From contig NZ_FRBW01000001.1 of the NCBI RefSeq assembly GCF_900142725.1, forward strand, positions 992,001 through 1,056,000: 64,000 nt of DNA. Reading direction: 5' to 3'. Source of the stretch: Roseibium suaedae. Its GTDB lineage: Bacteria; Pseudomonadota; Alphaproteobacteria; Rhizobiales; Stappiaceae. The notes below the pieces were generated by a model. The model searched no databases. It was not told the origin of the DNA and worked only from the letters and a program-made list of their open reading frames with translations. Below, piece after piece: positions 28,610 through 36,457 of this stretch. How positions within the stretch are numbered: the first letter of the stretch is position 1; the number at the start of each line of letters is the position of its first letter. The position numbers and the translations under genes were made by a program.

Positions 28610-28783
28610 TCAGCCGGATATGATCGTACTCAGAACCATTGTTGCAGCCACTGCCAGCAGTCCGAGACCGGACAAAAGCAGCAGGTTTTCACGCAGACGT
28701 GGCGTCGTCTTGCCGGATCGTGGGCGAGCAGCAACGAATGGTTCCGGAGCGGTCTTCGTTTGTAAGATCGTACGGGACACCAT
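28610..28783 (-). CDS. Small single-helix membrane protein, unknown (57 aa)
   Basis: A short gene that is easy to miss. The start at 28783 (minus strand) has AAGGTGAG 3-5 bases upstream. The 57 residues have a basic N-terminal half (MVSRTILQTKTAPEPF, then RSGKTTPRLR) and one predicted membrane helix at about 34-55 (LLLLSGLGLLAVAATMVLST), suggesting cytoplasmic N-terminus and membrane anchoring. I recognise no family. It lies between the cbb3 assembly operon and hemA, convergent with fixS, so a link to cbb3 oxidase or heme is possible but unproven. A terminator-like hairpin sits in its leader. Confidence 0.6.
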   Translation of the reverse strand: MVSRTILQTKTAPEPFVAARPRSGKTTPRLRENLLLLSGLGLLAVAATMVLSTIISG

Positions 28784-29135
28784 TACTCACCTTGTTGAAT
28801 ACAAAACCCTCTGCGGAATCCTCTCCGCAGACCCGGAGCATCCTGTGCTGAACCCCTGAAGGGCAAGTTAAAATCCCCCGTCAGAAGTTGTTAATCTCCC
28901 GCAACTTTACCAAGGGGTGAAATCTGCGGAGCATTTTTGCTAAAACTTTCGGTTTTTACCATCCGTAAAACAGGCGATAGCTCGCGTATCCTTTTGTTTT
29001 GAATGGTGTTTTTCTGGAGCTCGTCTGCAGCTATTTCGCTGAGGTTTGCGATCGTGCAGGACACTTCTTAACGAACCTGAAAAATGGTCCTGAACCGGAA
29101 GATCGAGCAAACTCCGGCAGGTTTCAGCCGTTTCC
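28784..29135. other. Leader/promoter region of the small membrane protein gene
   Basis: No other gene seen. On the minus strand a leader hairpin, TCTGCGGA-N6-TCCGCAGA (28810-28831), is followed by GGGTTTTG and then the ribosome site. It resembles an intrinsic terminator or attenuator about 20 bases before that site. The distal part is AT-rich and may carry the promoter. Confidence 0.45.
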
Positions 29136-29170
29136 TAACAAAACGGGCCGGCAGTTGACTGCCAGCCCGT
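29136..29170 (-). terminator. Intrinsic terminator of hemA
   Basis: On the minus strand ACGGGC-T-GGCAG pairs with CTGCC-G-GCCCGT around TCAA (29143-29170), followed by TTTTGTT. It begins 34 bases after the hemA stop: a strong rho-independent terminator. Confidence 0.85.
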
Positions 29171-29204
29171 AAAGATGAACGACCGTTTACCAATCGAAAT
29201 ATTT

Positions 29205-30491
29205 TTAGCCGCCGGCAGCCGGATAGATCGCCTGGGCGACATTTCCATTGGCGTCGACGATATTGCAATTGTCGTCGACGGTACCCTTCGGCAGGCCCAG
29301 AACGTTCCACACATCCACCAAGGCATCACGCAGATGAGCGACCAGGGCGTCGTCATGAAGCGGGGTCGGGGTGATGCGCAGGCGCTCGGTGCCGCGTGGA
29401 ACGGTCGGATAGTTGATCGGCTGAATGTAGATGCCGTGCTTGTCGAGCAGCATGTCGCTGGCCTTCTTGCACAGGTCCGGATTGCCAACCAGGAGCGGCA
29501 CGATATGGGTGTCCGACGGCATCACCGGCAGGCCCGCATCGCGCAGCGTTTCCTTGGTGCGCTGTGCCTGACGCTGCTGGCCTTCACGCTCGCTCTTCGA
29601 CACTTTCAGGTGCCGGATCGAGGTGCAGGCCGCGGCTGCAAGAGCAGGCGGGATTGCCGTGGTGAAGATGAAGCCCGGCGCATAGGAGCGCACGGCATCG
29701 ACCAGCGCCTGACTGGAGGCAATGTAGCCGCCCATCACACCGAAGGCCTTGGCCAGCGTGCCTTCGATGACGTCGATCCGGTCCATGACGCCGTCGCGCT
29801 CGCAGATGCCCGCGCCGCGCTCGCCATACATGCCAACCGCATGAACCTCATCGATGTAGGTCATGGCATTGTATTTGTCTGCCAGGTCGGCAATGCGTTC
29901 AATCGGTGCAACGTCGCCGTCCATGGAATAGACGGATTCGAACACGATCAGCTTTGCCCGGTCCTTGCCGGCCGCCTTGAGCAGGTCTTCAAGATGCTCG
30001 AGATCATTGTGGCGCCAGATCTGCTTGCTTGCGCCAGATCCGCGCACACCGGCGATCATGGAGGCGTGATTGAGCTGATCTGACAGGATCAGGCAGTCCG
30101 GCAGCAGCTTGGCAATGGTCGAGATGCCTGCCTCGTTGGAGACGAAGCCGGAGGTGAAGACCAGGGCCGCTTCCTTGCCATGCAGATCAGCGAGTTCAAG
30201 CTCGAGCTGAACCAGCGGATGATTGGTGCCGGAAATGTTGCGGGTGCCACCTGCGCCTGCGCCCATCTTGCGGGCGGTCGCGGCCATGGACTCGATCACA
30301 TCCGGATGCTGGCCCATGCCCAGATAGTCATTGGAGCACCATACGGTGATCTTCCGTTCCAGGCCGTTTTCGGCGCGCCAAATGGCCTTGGGAAACTCAC
30401 CTGCGATTCGTTCGAGATCAGCAAAAAACCGGTAACGCTTTTCCTGACGCAGAGCATCAATCGCGCGTTCAAAGGTTTCTTCATAGTTCAT
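29205..30491 (-). CDS. hemA: 5-aminolevulinate synthase HemA
   Basis: 428 residues, full length for the alphaproteobacterial C4-pathway enzyme, which condenses glycine and succinyl-CoA. PLP-site features: [37 protein letters not shown], and the Schiff-base Lys248 in [14 protein letters not shown]. This is the first committed step of heme synthesis. Upstream on its strand lie a TATAAG -10-like element and a FixK box 40 bases from the implied start site, so low oxygen should raise heme supply along with the cbb3 oxidase. It ends at a strong terminator. Confidence 0.98.
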   Translation of the reverse strand: MNYEETFERAIDALRQEKRYRFFADLERIAGEFPKAIWRAENGLERKITVWCSNDYLGMGQHPDVIESMAATARKMGAGAGGTRNISGTNHPLVQLELELADLHGKEAALVFTSGFVSNEAGISTIAKLLPDCLILSDQLNHASMIAGVRGSGASKQIWRHNDLEHLEDLLKAAGKDRAKLIVFESVYSMDGDVAPIERIADLADKYNAMTYIDEVHAVGMYGERGAGICERDGVMDRIDVIEGTLAKAFGVMGGYIASSQALVDAVRSYAPGFIFTTAIPPALAAAACTSIRHLKVSKSEREGQQRQAQRTKETLRDAGLPVMPSDTHIVPLLVGNPDLCKKASDMLLDKHGIYIQPINYPTVPRGTERLRITPTPLHDDALVAHLRDALVDVWNVLGLPKGTVDDNCNIVDANGNVAQAIYPAAGG

Positions 30492-30625
30492 TGTCTGAAC
30501 CTTGTATGTCTGGCGTTGTCGGCGGACCGTAAACTCCCGGCCCGTTTTAGTCTAACGGCAGATTGACGCGCTTGGCTTTTTCCGTCCTGCCAGGCTGCGC
30601 TTTTGCCCCTGCCTATGAAGCGCAC

Positions 30626-30665
30626 CTTATAGGCCATGCAGCTTTCGGGAATTGATTGATCTCAA
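30626..30665 (-). promoter_or_regulatory. FixK box and -10 element of the hemA promoter
   Basis: The minus strand carries TTGAG-ATCA-ATCAA (30652-30665; on the + strand TTGAT-TGAT-CTCAA). A TATAAG hexamer follows at 30626-30631, which puts the box centre about 40 bases before the implied transcription start near 30619. That is the usual activator spacing for Fnr/FixK. An outer inverted repeat CGGGAATT/AATTCCCG flanks the box. Confidence 0.78.
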
Positions 30666-30760
30666 TTTCAGCAATTCCCGAAGACCATTCGACACACTTA
30701 GCGTTTTTTGAATGCTTTTTCCAGATTTGCGAACCGATACTTATGGGTTCACCCCTATTA

Positions 30761-31024
30761 GGGTCCGGACTCATAAATCTGAAGGGAATGGTTTGAGCGA
30801 AAATGGCCGGATACAAGGCGCAAGACTGTAGCAAGCCTAATGGCTTTCAAAGGCTTGCAACGCGGTAGCCGGCCATTTTCGCCAAATCCCTGTGGGACGC
30901 GCAACTGGCATTGAAATGCGGCGTTGAGCGTCTCAACCGGGCAGGCGGCCCGCTTTTCGCCACTCGCCTTGCCTTTCCGCGCCAGTTGATGCGCCATTCC
31001 AATCAGATTTATGTGTCCGGACCC
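30761..31024. mobile_element. MITE-like element, 264 bp, with 31-bp inverted ends
   Basis: The terminal inverted repeats start GGGTCCGGAC (30761-30791 and 30994-31024) and match at 28 of 31 positions. TA flanks both ends (TTA on the left, TAA on the right), as for TA-targeting elements. Inside are two self-complementary arms: a 14-base stem GCGAAAATGGCCGG/CCGGCCATTTTCGC (30797-30810, 30869-30882) enclosing GCAAGCCT/AGGCTTGC, and CAACTGGC/GCCAGTTG (30902-30909, 30981-30988). It is far too short for a transposase. The one open frame across it (30758-30997, minus) reads through the ends and is not a credible gene. Confidence 0.78.
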
Positions 31025-31079
31025 TAACCCCTTCTTCAGACTTTCATGTCATGGCTGAGAGTGAACACGGAGGTATCTG

Positions 31080-31604
31080 GTGAGTCTCGATCTAGCCTCG
31101 CTGACATTCCTGCTGGTGGAAGACAGCGCCTATATGCGGACCATCCTGCGCACCATGCTGCAGGGGTTCGGTGCCCGGCGCATCGTTGAAGCCGAAGACG
31201 GGGCGTCCGGGCTTGAGGCCATGGACCGCGCAAATCCGGACATTCTGATCCTGGATTGGGTGATGCCGATTCTGGACGGTGCCGACATGGTGCGCATGAT
31301 CAGAACGCCGAACAATCCCTTCGCCTATATTCCGATCATCATGGTGACCGCCCACACCGAGCGCAGCCGGATCGTGGAAGCGCGGCGTCTGGGTGTTCAC
31401 GAACTTTTGTCCAAGCCGATTTCGGCAAAGGCCCTGTATCAGCGAGTCTCGAGCGTGATCCTGCATCCGCGCGACTTCATCAAGACCTCGACCTATTTCG
31501 GACCCGCCCCGCGCGAGATCCGGAACCGCCAGAAGATCTGGCAGGGTGGTTCTGAAGGTGATGGCGGGCAGGGCAATGAGGGCAACGCAGCCGCAATCGG
31601 CTGA
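31080..31604 (+). CDS. Receiver-domain response regulator with C-terminal extension
   Basis: 174 residues from GTG 31080, with GGAGGT 5-6 bases upstream. The CheY-like receiver spans about 8-130: acidic VEDS, phospho-acceptor Asp59 in LILDWVMP, Thr in MVTAH and Lys in LLSKPI. After it comes a short conserved tail (HPRDFIKTSTYFGPAPREIRNR) known from many alphaproteobacterial stand-alone receivers, ending in a Gly-rich stretch. No DNA-binding or enzymatic domain is present, so the output must be by protein contact. The partner kinase is not in the window. The MITE-like element lies immediately upstream. Confidence 0.87.
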   Translation: MSLDLASLTFLLVEDSAYMRTILRTMLQGFGARRIVEAEDGASGLEAMDRANPDILILDWVMPILDGADMVRMIRTPNNPFAYIPIIMVTAHTERSRIVEARRLGVHELLSKPISAKALYQRVSSVILHPRDFIKTSTYFGPAPREIRNRQKIWQGGSEGDGGQGNEGNAAAIG

Positions 31605-31841
31605 CCCTTGCGGGCCGGAAGAGGCTCGGTTGCCTTCTGTCACTTCCCGAGAAACGATTTTGGGAACGATCGCGTCCGCGTGAGGCGGTGCCGGCGCTTG
31701 ATCTGCGGCGGGCGCAATCCCGCTCTGAGGCCGACAGGTTGGTGCAGCGCCAATGATCTCGGCAAGTCTCTGAAAAGAGAGGGGTCTCAAAGGGATCCGA
31801 GGCGTGACGCCTTCAGGCTCCCTCTGTGCTCAATGCTTGGT

Positions 31842-32030
31842 TCAGGCTGCGATCCGCTGGGGCTCTGCCTTGACAGAAAGACCATCCAGATAGTCGACCA
31901 GAAGGTCGAGGTCGACGGTGTAGTGATCGATCAGATAGCGCACGAGCACATCTGCCGGCACATGCTGATAGCCGTTGATCGCGGAGTGAAGGGATTCCAT
32001 GCATTCCAGTCTTGGCCGATAGGTCACCAT
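31842..32030 (-). CDS. Small hypothetical protein (62 aa)
   Basis: 62 residues from ATG 32030, chosen for AGGAGA 8 bases upstream; the frame continues to 32081. It is rich in hydrophobic and acidic residues (DVLVRYLIDHYTVDLDLLVDYLDGL), suggesting a compact helical protein without membrane segments or signal peptide. I do not recognise a family. It is flanked by the receiver gene (convergent) and the GntR gene (upstream, same strand, about 90 bases away). The segment 31605-31841 holds nothing I can support. Confidence 0.55.
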   Translation of the reverse strand: MVTYRPRLECMESLHSAINGYQHVPADVLVRYLIDHYTVDLDLLVDYLDGLSVKAEPQRIAA

Positions 32031-32121
32031 GAACTTTGTCTCCTCTCGGGCGGCGTTCTGCCTGTCCCTTAAGGTTAACAATCAAGGTTAATATTCCATT
32101 GCCTTGAAGGAACTATCGTTT

Positions 32122-32811
32122 TCAGTCTTCTGCCGAAGGGGTGCCTGCGGGGGCCAGGTGAGCGGCGCTGCCGTAGATGTGCTGTTTCAAGATGGCAATC
32201 GCAGCTTCCGTGTCCCTTGCCTTTGCTGCGGCAAGAAGCTGGCGGTGCTCGTCGGCAGCAATCTCGCCCCGGATGGTCTTTGTCTGAAGCTGGTAACGCA
32301 GGAACTTGCCGAAAACGATCGCATGGAGATCCAAGAGGTTCTTGGAAGGGCAGGCCTGGATCAGGGCGCGGTGAAACTGCCAGTCGTAGCGCTTCCAGTC
32401 TTCCCTGAGATCCGGTGGGATGTCGTCCTTCTGTGCAAAGACCTTCGCCTCGACGGATTCAAGCTTGTAGTGGGCGGCCACCACATTGGCCTCCCAGTTC
32501 AGATCGCCATGGGCGAAGGAATCCTTCAGGGCCTTGGCTTCCAGCATGATGCGAAGTTCGGACACTTCCATGAGGTCGCACTCGGAAGCGGGGGCAACGG
32601 AAAAGCCTTTCTGTCCTTCCGCCGTCACAAGGCCAACGGCTGTCAGTCTGCTGAGGATCTCCCGCAAGGTGGCAACGCTGATGCCATAGGCCTGACGCAT
32701 CGGTTCCAGGCGAAGCTTCTGGCCAGGTAAAAGCCGGCCGAAAATAATGTCATTGCGGATCTGCCGGTGAATGTTCTCACCAACGGATCCGTCTGGATCT
32801 TTGTCAAGCAT
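32122..32811 (-). CDS. GntR-family transcriptional regulator (FadR/FCD type)
   Basis: 229 residues. A winged HTH (about 15-75, IRNDIIFGRLLPGQKLRLEPMRQAYGISVATLREILSRL) is followed by an FCD ligand domain with the metal-binding pattern R-x-MLEAKAL...D-x2-FHRALI...H. FCD regulators usually bind organic acids, and many autoregulate. A 32-base near-palindrome lies 52-83 bases upstream of its start and is the obvious operator. It is divergent from aroQ, but a link to quinate/shikimate metabolism is only suggestive. Confidence 0.88.
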   Translation of the reverse strand: MLDKDPDGSVGENIHRQIRNDIIFGRLLPGQKLRLEPMRQAYGISVATLREILSRLTAVGLVTAEGQKGFSVAPASECDLMEVSELRIMLEAKALKDSFAHGDLNWEANVVAAHYKLESVEAKVFAQKDDIPPDLREDWKRYDWQFHRALIQACPSKNLLDLHAIVFGKFLRYQLQTKTIRGEIAADEHRQLLAAAKARDTEAAIAILKQHIYGSAAHLAPAGTPSAED

Positions 32812-32862
32812 GGGGCGTCCCTAGTTCACAATCATCCTACTCAAACTTGACATGGAACTCAA

Positions 32863-32894
32863 TTCATCTGATAAAATTCATTTTATAGGATGAA
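32863..32894. promoter_or_regulatory. Long palindromic operator upstream of the GntR gene
   Basis: TTCATC-TG-ATAAAAT-TC-ATTTTAT-AG-GATGAA: outer 6-base and inner 7-base arms are perfect inverse copies around a two-base centre. The AT-rich symmetric form and position favour autoregulation by the adjacent FCD-type GntR protein. Confidence 0.7.
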
Positions 32895-32927
32895 ATCAAA
32901 AACAGCATGTGCCCCATCAATTTCGGT

Positions 32928-32996
32928 GAACTTCAACGGAAGAGCTGGATAAGCCAAAAAACCATTCGCCTCCGTTGAAGTTCCCGGACCTTTTTT
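32928..32996 (+). terminator. Long-stem hairpin with T run upstream of aroQ
   Basis: GAACTTCAACGGA (32928-32940) pairs perfectly over 13 bases with TCCGTTGAAGTTC (32971-32983) across a 30-base loop, followed by CCGGACC and six T (32991-32996). It could end a short + strand transcript from the GntR operator region, or act as a leader attenuator for aroQ. Confidence 0.5.
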
Positions 32997-33106
32997 CATC
33001 TCCGGTTTCCCTCGCGCCTTCCTTCCTTGCCTGCATCTGATAATGATCGCAAAGCCCGGCAGTTCTCTGTCCGGGTGTTCCAGATTTGGAAATGTGGGAG
33101 AGCAGG

Positions 33107-33541
33107 GTGAAGACCGTCTACGTCCTCAATGGACCGAATTTGAACCTTCTGGGTAAGCGTCAGCCGGAAATTTATGGCCGGGAAACCTTGGCGGATGTCG
33201 AGGCGGCCTGCCGCAAGCTGACGGATGCAGCAGGGATGGAGCTGCGGTTTCATCAGTCCAATGCGGAATTCCAGCTGATCGACTGGATCCATGAAGCGCG
33301 CGAGACCGCTTGCGGCATCGTCATCAACCCTGCGGCCTTCACGCATACGTCCGTCGCAATCCTGGATGCGCTCAATGCCTTCGACGGTCTGGTGTTCGAG
33401 GTGCATATCTCCAACGTTCACAAGCGTGAGAGTTTTCGGCATCACTCTTATGTTTCCCTGCGCGCAGATGGCGTTCTCGCCGGTTGCGGGGTTCAGGGTT
33501 ATGAGCTTGCTCTGCAGCGGCTGATCCGGCTGGCAGCCTGA
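33107..33541 (+). CDS. aroQ: Type II 3-dehydroquinate dehydratase AroQ
   Basis: 144 residues from GTG 33107 (GGGAG 6 bases upstream), matching the usual 145-150; ATG 33092 is possible. Type II hallmarks: [18 protein letters not shown] with the lid Arg and catalytic Tyr, [16 protein letters not shown] (substrate Asn), and [17 protein letters not shown] with the catalytic His. It dehydrates 3-dehydroquinate in the shikimate pathway (dodecameric, cytoplasmic). The usual accBC neighbours of alphaproteobacterial aroQ are absent here, and a GntR regulator is divergent. A catabolic copy is therefore conceivable. Confidence 0.95.
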   Translation: MKTVYVLNGPNLNLLGKRQPEIYGRETLADVEAACRKLTDAAGMELRFHQSNAEFQLIDWIHEARETACGIVINPAAFTHTSVAILDALNAFDGLVFEVHISNVHKRESFRHHSYVSLRADGVLAGCGVQGYELALQRLIRLAA

Positions 33542-33607
33542 TCAGGTCAGGACACGCGCGCCGGCTTGCTGCTGGCGCGCTGCATAGTGTGTCTTGGGAT
33601 GAGTTTT

Positions 33608-33658
33608 TGCAAATCATTCGCATTTGCATTGACAGAAGCCTTCGGCGTCCCATATCGT
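33608..33658 (+). promoter_or_regulatory. Mur-type manganese operator and promoter of sitA
   Basis: TGCAAAT-CATTCGC-ATTTGCA (33608-33628) is a palindrome with perfect 7-base arms, closely resembling the Mur-responsive sites of rhizobial and Rhodobacter sit/mnt promoters. A TTGACA -35 element begins directly after it (33629), with a weak -10 near 33653 (TATCGT). Mur bound with Mn would cover the promoter and repress sitABCD. Confidence 0.82.
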
Positions 33659-33688
33659 CCGGACAACAGCAAGCCGAGGAGAGTGGAC

Positions 33689-34621
33689 ATGGCATCGGGA
33701 AGACGGCGCAAGCCGGGTGCAAGGGGCAGGGGAGCGTCCATCGCTCTGGCCTTGGCCGTTTCGGCCTGGACAGCTGCCGCCCAGCCGGCCTTTGCCAAGC
33801 TGAAGGTGGTGACCACATTCACGGTGCTTGCAGACATGGCCCGCAATGTCGCAGGGGATGCGGCGGACGTGGAATCCATCACGCGGCCCGGTGCGGAAAT
33901 CCATGGCTACCAGCCGACCCCGCGCGACCTGATCCGCGCTCAAGGGGCTGGCCTCATTCTCTGGAACGGCATGAACCTGGAGCTCTGGTTCGAGCAGTTC
34001 CTGGCCAATATGCGCGGCGTTCCCTCGGCAACCCTGTCGGAAGGCGTGGCGCCCATGCCGATCCGCGAAGGCAACTATGAGGGCAAGCCCAATCCCCATG
34101 CCTGGATGTCGGCGGAAAATGCGATCATCTACATCGACAACATCCGGGATGCGCTGAGCAAGCAGGATCCGGACAATGCCGGGGTCTATGCCGCCAATGC
34201 CGAGGCCTACAAGGCCAAGGTCGAGGAGGTGATGGCGCCGGTGAAGGCAGAGCTTGCAGCCGTGCCGGAGGATCAGCGCTGGCTGGCGTCCTGTGAAGGC
34301 GCGTTTTCCTATCTCGCCCGCGATCTCAAGCTGCAGGAAGTCTATCTGTGGCCGATCAACGCGGACCAGACGGGGACGCCCCAGCAGGTCCGCCGCATGA
34401 TCGATGCGGTGCGGGACCACAAGATCCCGGCGGTCTTCTGCGAAAGCACGGTCAACAATGACCCGGCCAAGCAGGTTGCCCGCGAAACCGGGGCTGCCTT
34501 CGGCGGGGTTCTTTATGTCGACAGCCTGTCGGAGGCGGGTGGTCCGGTGCCCACCTATCTTGATCTCCTGAAAGTCACCAGCGACACCATTGCCAAAGGC
34601 CTGACCGGCAGCACCCGGTAA
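33689..34621 (+). CDS. sitA: Manganese/iron ABC transporter substrate-binding protein SitA
   Basis: 310 residues from ATG 33689 (GAGGAGAG 8 bases upstream). An N-terminal signal peptide ends near AFAKLKVV. This is a cluster A-I (ZnuA/PsaA-type) binding protein with the Mn-type ligand set: His in GAEIHGYQPTP, His in NPHAWMS, Glu in CEGAFSYLA and Asp in VNNDPAKQ. The long His-rich loop of ZnuA is absent, which supports manganese over zinc. It delivers metal to SitC/SitD in the periplasm. First gene of sitABCD behind the Mur-type box. Confidence 0.94.
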   Translation: MASGRRRKPGARGRGASIALALAVSAWTAAAQPAFAKLKVVTTFTVLADMARNVAGDAADVESITRPGAEIHGYQPTPRDLIRAQGAGLILWNGMNLELWFEQFLANMRGVPSATLSEGVAPMPIREGNYEGKPNPHAWMSAENAIIYIDNIRDALSKQDPDNAGVYAANAEAYKAKVEEVMAPVKAELAAVPEDQRWLASCEGAFSYLARDLKLQEVYLWPINADQTGTPQQVRRMIDAVRDHKIPAVFCESTVNNDPAKQVARETGAAFGGVLYVDSLSEAGGPVPTYLDLLKVTSDTIAKGLTGSTR

Positions 34622-34694
34622 GGGGCGCGGAGCAGGCAGTTATCTTTTCGAAAGAGCTGCTGGCTCTTTCGTCTCCTGAAACGGGAATTGAGCC

Positions 34695-35600
34695 GTGAGT
34701 TTGGAAGAGACGCGTCATCTGGAAACTGCCGGCTTGTGGGGGAGGCAGGTCAGCGTAACCTACCGCAACGGCGTGGCCGCCCTGCGCAATGCCACTTTTG
34801 CCGTTCCCGAAGGCTCCATCGCAGCCCTTGTCGGTGTGAATGGGGCGGGCAAATCCACCCTGTTCAAGGCCATCATGGGCTTCCTGCCGCTGAGCGCCGG
34901 GGAAATCGGCATTCTGGGCCGTCCGGTGCGCAAGGCGCTGGCCGAGGGGCTGGTGGCCTATGTTCCCCAGGCCGAGGAAGTCGACTGGTCCTTCCCAGTG
35001 CTCGTGGAAGACGTGGTCATGATGGGCCGCTATGGCTGGATGGGCTTCCTGCGCATTCCCTCTGCCGAAGACAAGAAGGCCGTCGCTACCGCGCTGGAGC
35101 GCGTCGGCATGGCGGATTTCCGCAAGCGGCAGATTGGCGAATTGTCCGGCGGCCAGCGCAAGCGCGTGTTCCTGGCCCGGGCCCTGGCGCAGGATGGCCG
35201 GGTCATCCTCCTGGATGAGCCTTTCACCGGCGTGGATGTGCAGACGGAAGAGGCGATCATCACTCTGCTGCGCGAATTGAAGGCTGAGGGCCGGGTGATG
35301 CTGGTCTCCACCCACAATCTTGGATCCGTGCCGGAATTCTGCGACCAGACGGTTCTGGTCAAGGGCACGGTGCTGCGTTACGGGCCGACTGCGACCACCT
35401 TCACCCGCGAAAACCTGATGGAGGCCTTTGGCGGCGTGCTCCGTCATTTCGTCCTGGGTGGAGCCGATCTTCATGAGGATGACGATGCCCGTGCAGTCAC
35501 CATCCTGACCGATGACGAGCGGCCTTTCGTGCTCTATGCGGACGAGGCCCGGACCTTGGCCGGCTCTGCGGAAGAGACACCTGCCGGAGGCGAGAGATGA
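34695..35600 (+). CDS. sitB: Mn/Fe ABC transporter ATPase SitB
   Basis: 301 residues with Walker A (GVNGAGKST), Q loop (YVPQAEEVDW), signature (LSGGQRKRVFLARAL), Walker B (VILLDEPF) and switch His (VSTHNLG). The C-terminal extension of about 50 residues is typical of SitB. It powers metal import from the cytoplasmic face. GTG start 73 bases after sitA; the stop overlaps the sitC start by 4 bases, implying translational coupling. Confidence 0.94.
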   Translation: MSLEETRHLETAGLWGRQVSVTYRNGVAALRNATFAVPEGSIAALVGVNGAGKSTLFKAIMGFLPLSAGEIGILGRPVRKALAEGLVAYVPQAEEVDWSFPVLVEDVVMMGRYGWMGFLRIPSAEDKKAVATALERVGMADFRKRQIGELSGGQRKRVFLARALAQDGRVILLDEPFTGVDVQTEEAIITLLRELKAEGRVMLVSTHNLGSVPEFCDQTVLVKGTVLRYGPTATTFTRENLMEAFGGVLRHFVLGGADLHEDDDARAVTILTDDERPFVLYADEARTLAGSAEETPAGGER

Positions 35601-36457
35601 TCGCCTATCTGCTTGAGCCCTTTGGCTATGGCTACATGACAAATGCCATGTGGGTCAGTGCGCTGGTCGGCGGGGTCTGTGCCTTTCTCTCCGCCTATCT
35701 GATGCTCAAGGGATGGTCCCTGATCGGCGATGCCCTCAGCCACTCCATCGTTCCGGGCGTCGCCGGAGCCTATATGCTGGGGCTGCCTTTTGCACTTGGC
35801 GCCTTTCTGTCAGGCGGCCTGGCGGCGGGTGCCATGCTGTTTCTCAATCAGCGCACCGGACTCAAGGAAGATACGGTCATTGGCCTGATCTTCACCAGCT
35901 TCCTCGGGCTCGGCCTGTTCATGGTGTCCGTCTCGCCCGTGCCGGTCGATGTGAACACGATCATCATGGGCAACATTCTGGCGATCACGCCGGAGGACAC
36001 GCTGCAGCTTGCCATCATCGGCTTTGTTTCCCTCGCCGTGCTTCTGGCGAAGTGGAAGGACCTGATGGTTTCCTTCTTCGACGAGAACCACGCCCGGTCC
36101 ATCGGTCTCAATCCGGATCGCATGCGCTTCATCTTCTTCGTGCTTTTGTCCGCATCCTGCGTGGCGGCGCTGCAGACGGTGGGCGCGTTCCTGGTCATTG
36201 CCATGGTGGTGACACCGGGGGCGACGGCCTATCTGCTGTGCGACCGGTTTCCGCGCCTCCTGATCCTGAGCGTTGCCATCGGCGCGCTGACCAGTTTCGC
36301 CGGCGCCTATCTGTCCTATTTTCTCGACGGCGCCACCGGCGGTCTGATCATCACCTTGCAGACGCTGATCTTCCTGGTGGTCTTCGTTCTGGCCCCCAAG
36401 CATGGCCTGCTGGCAGCCCGGCGCAGGGCCGCAGACGCCCTGAAGGAGCAGGCATGA
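35597..36457 (+). CDS. sitC: Mn/Fe ABC transporter permease SitC
   Basis: 286 residues of the ABC-3 permease family, with about 8-9 membrane helices and the family block MLKGWSLIGDALSHSIVPGVAGAY near the N-terminus. It also has NTIIMGNILAITPED and SASCVAALQTVGAFLVIAMVVTPGATAYLL. It forms the metal channel with SitD. Translation overlaps both neighbours (sitB by 4 bases, sitD by 4 bases). Confidence 0.94.
   Translation: MIAYLLEPFGYGYMTNAMWVSALVGGVCAFLSAYLMLKGWSLIGDALSHSIVPGVAGAYMLGLPFALGAFLSGGLAAGAMLFLNQRTGLKEDTVIGLIFTSFLGLGLFMVSVSPVPVDVNTIIMGNILAITPEDTLQLAIIGFVSLAVLLAKWKDLMVSFFDENHARSIGLNPDRMRFIFFVLLSASCVAALQTVGAFLVIAMVVTPGATAYLLCDRFPRLLILSVAIGALTSFAGAYLSYFLDGATGGLIITLQTLIFLVVFVLAPKHGLLAARRRAADALKEQA

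Noticed and set aside
30758..30997. 79-residue minus-strand frame within the MITE-like element
   Set aside because: It starts outside one inverted end, has no ribosome site and no transposase motif; the element's repeats explain the open frame.
31608..32072. 154-residue + strand frame after the receiver gene
   Set aside because: No ribosome site, many Cys and Arg in odd runs, and it is antisense to the better supported 62-residue gene.
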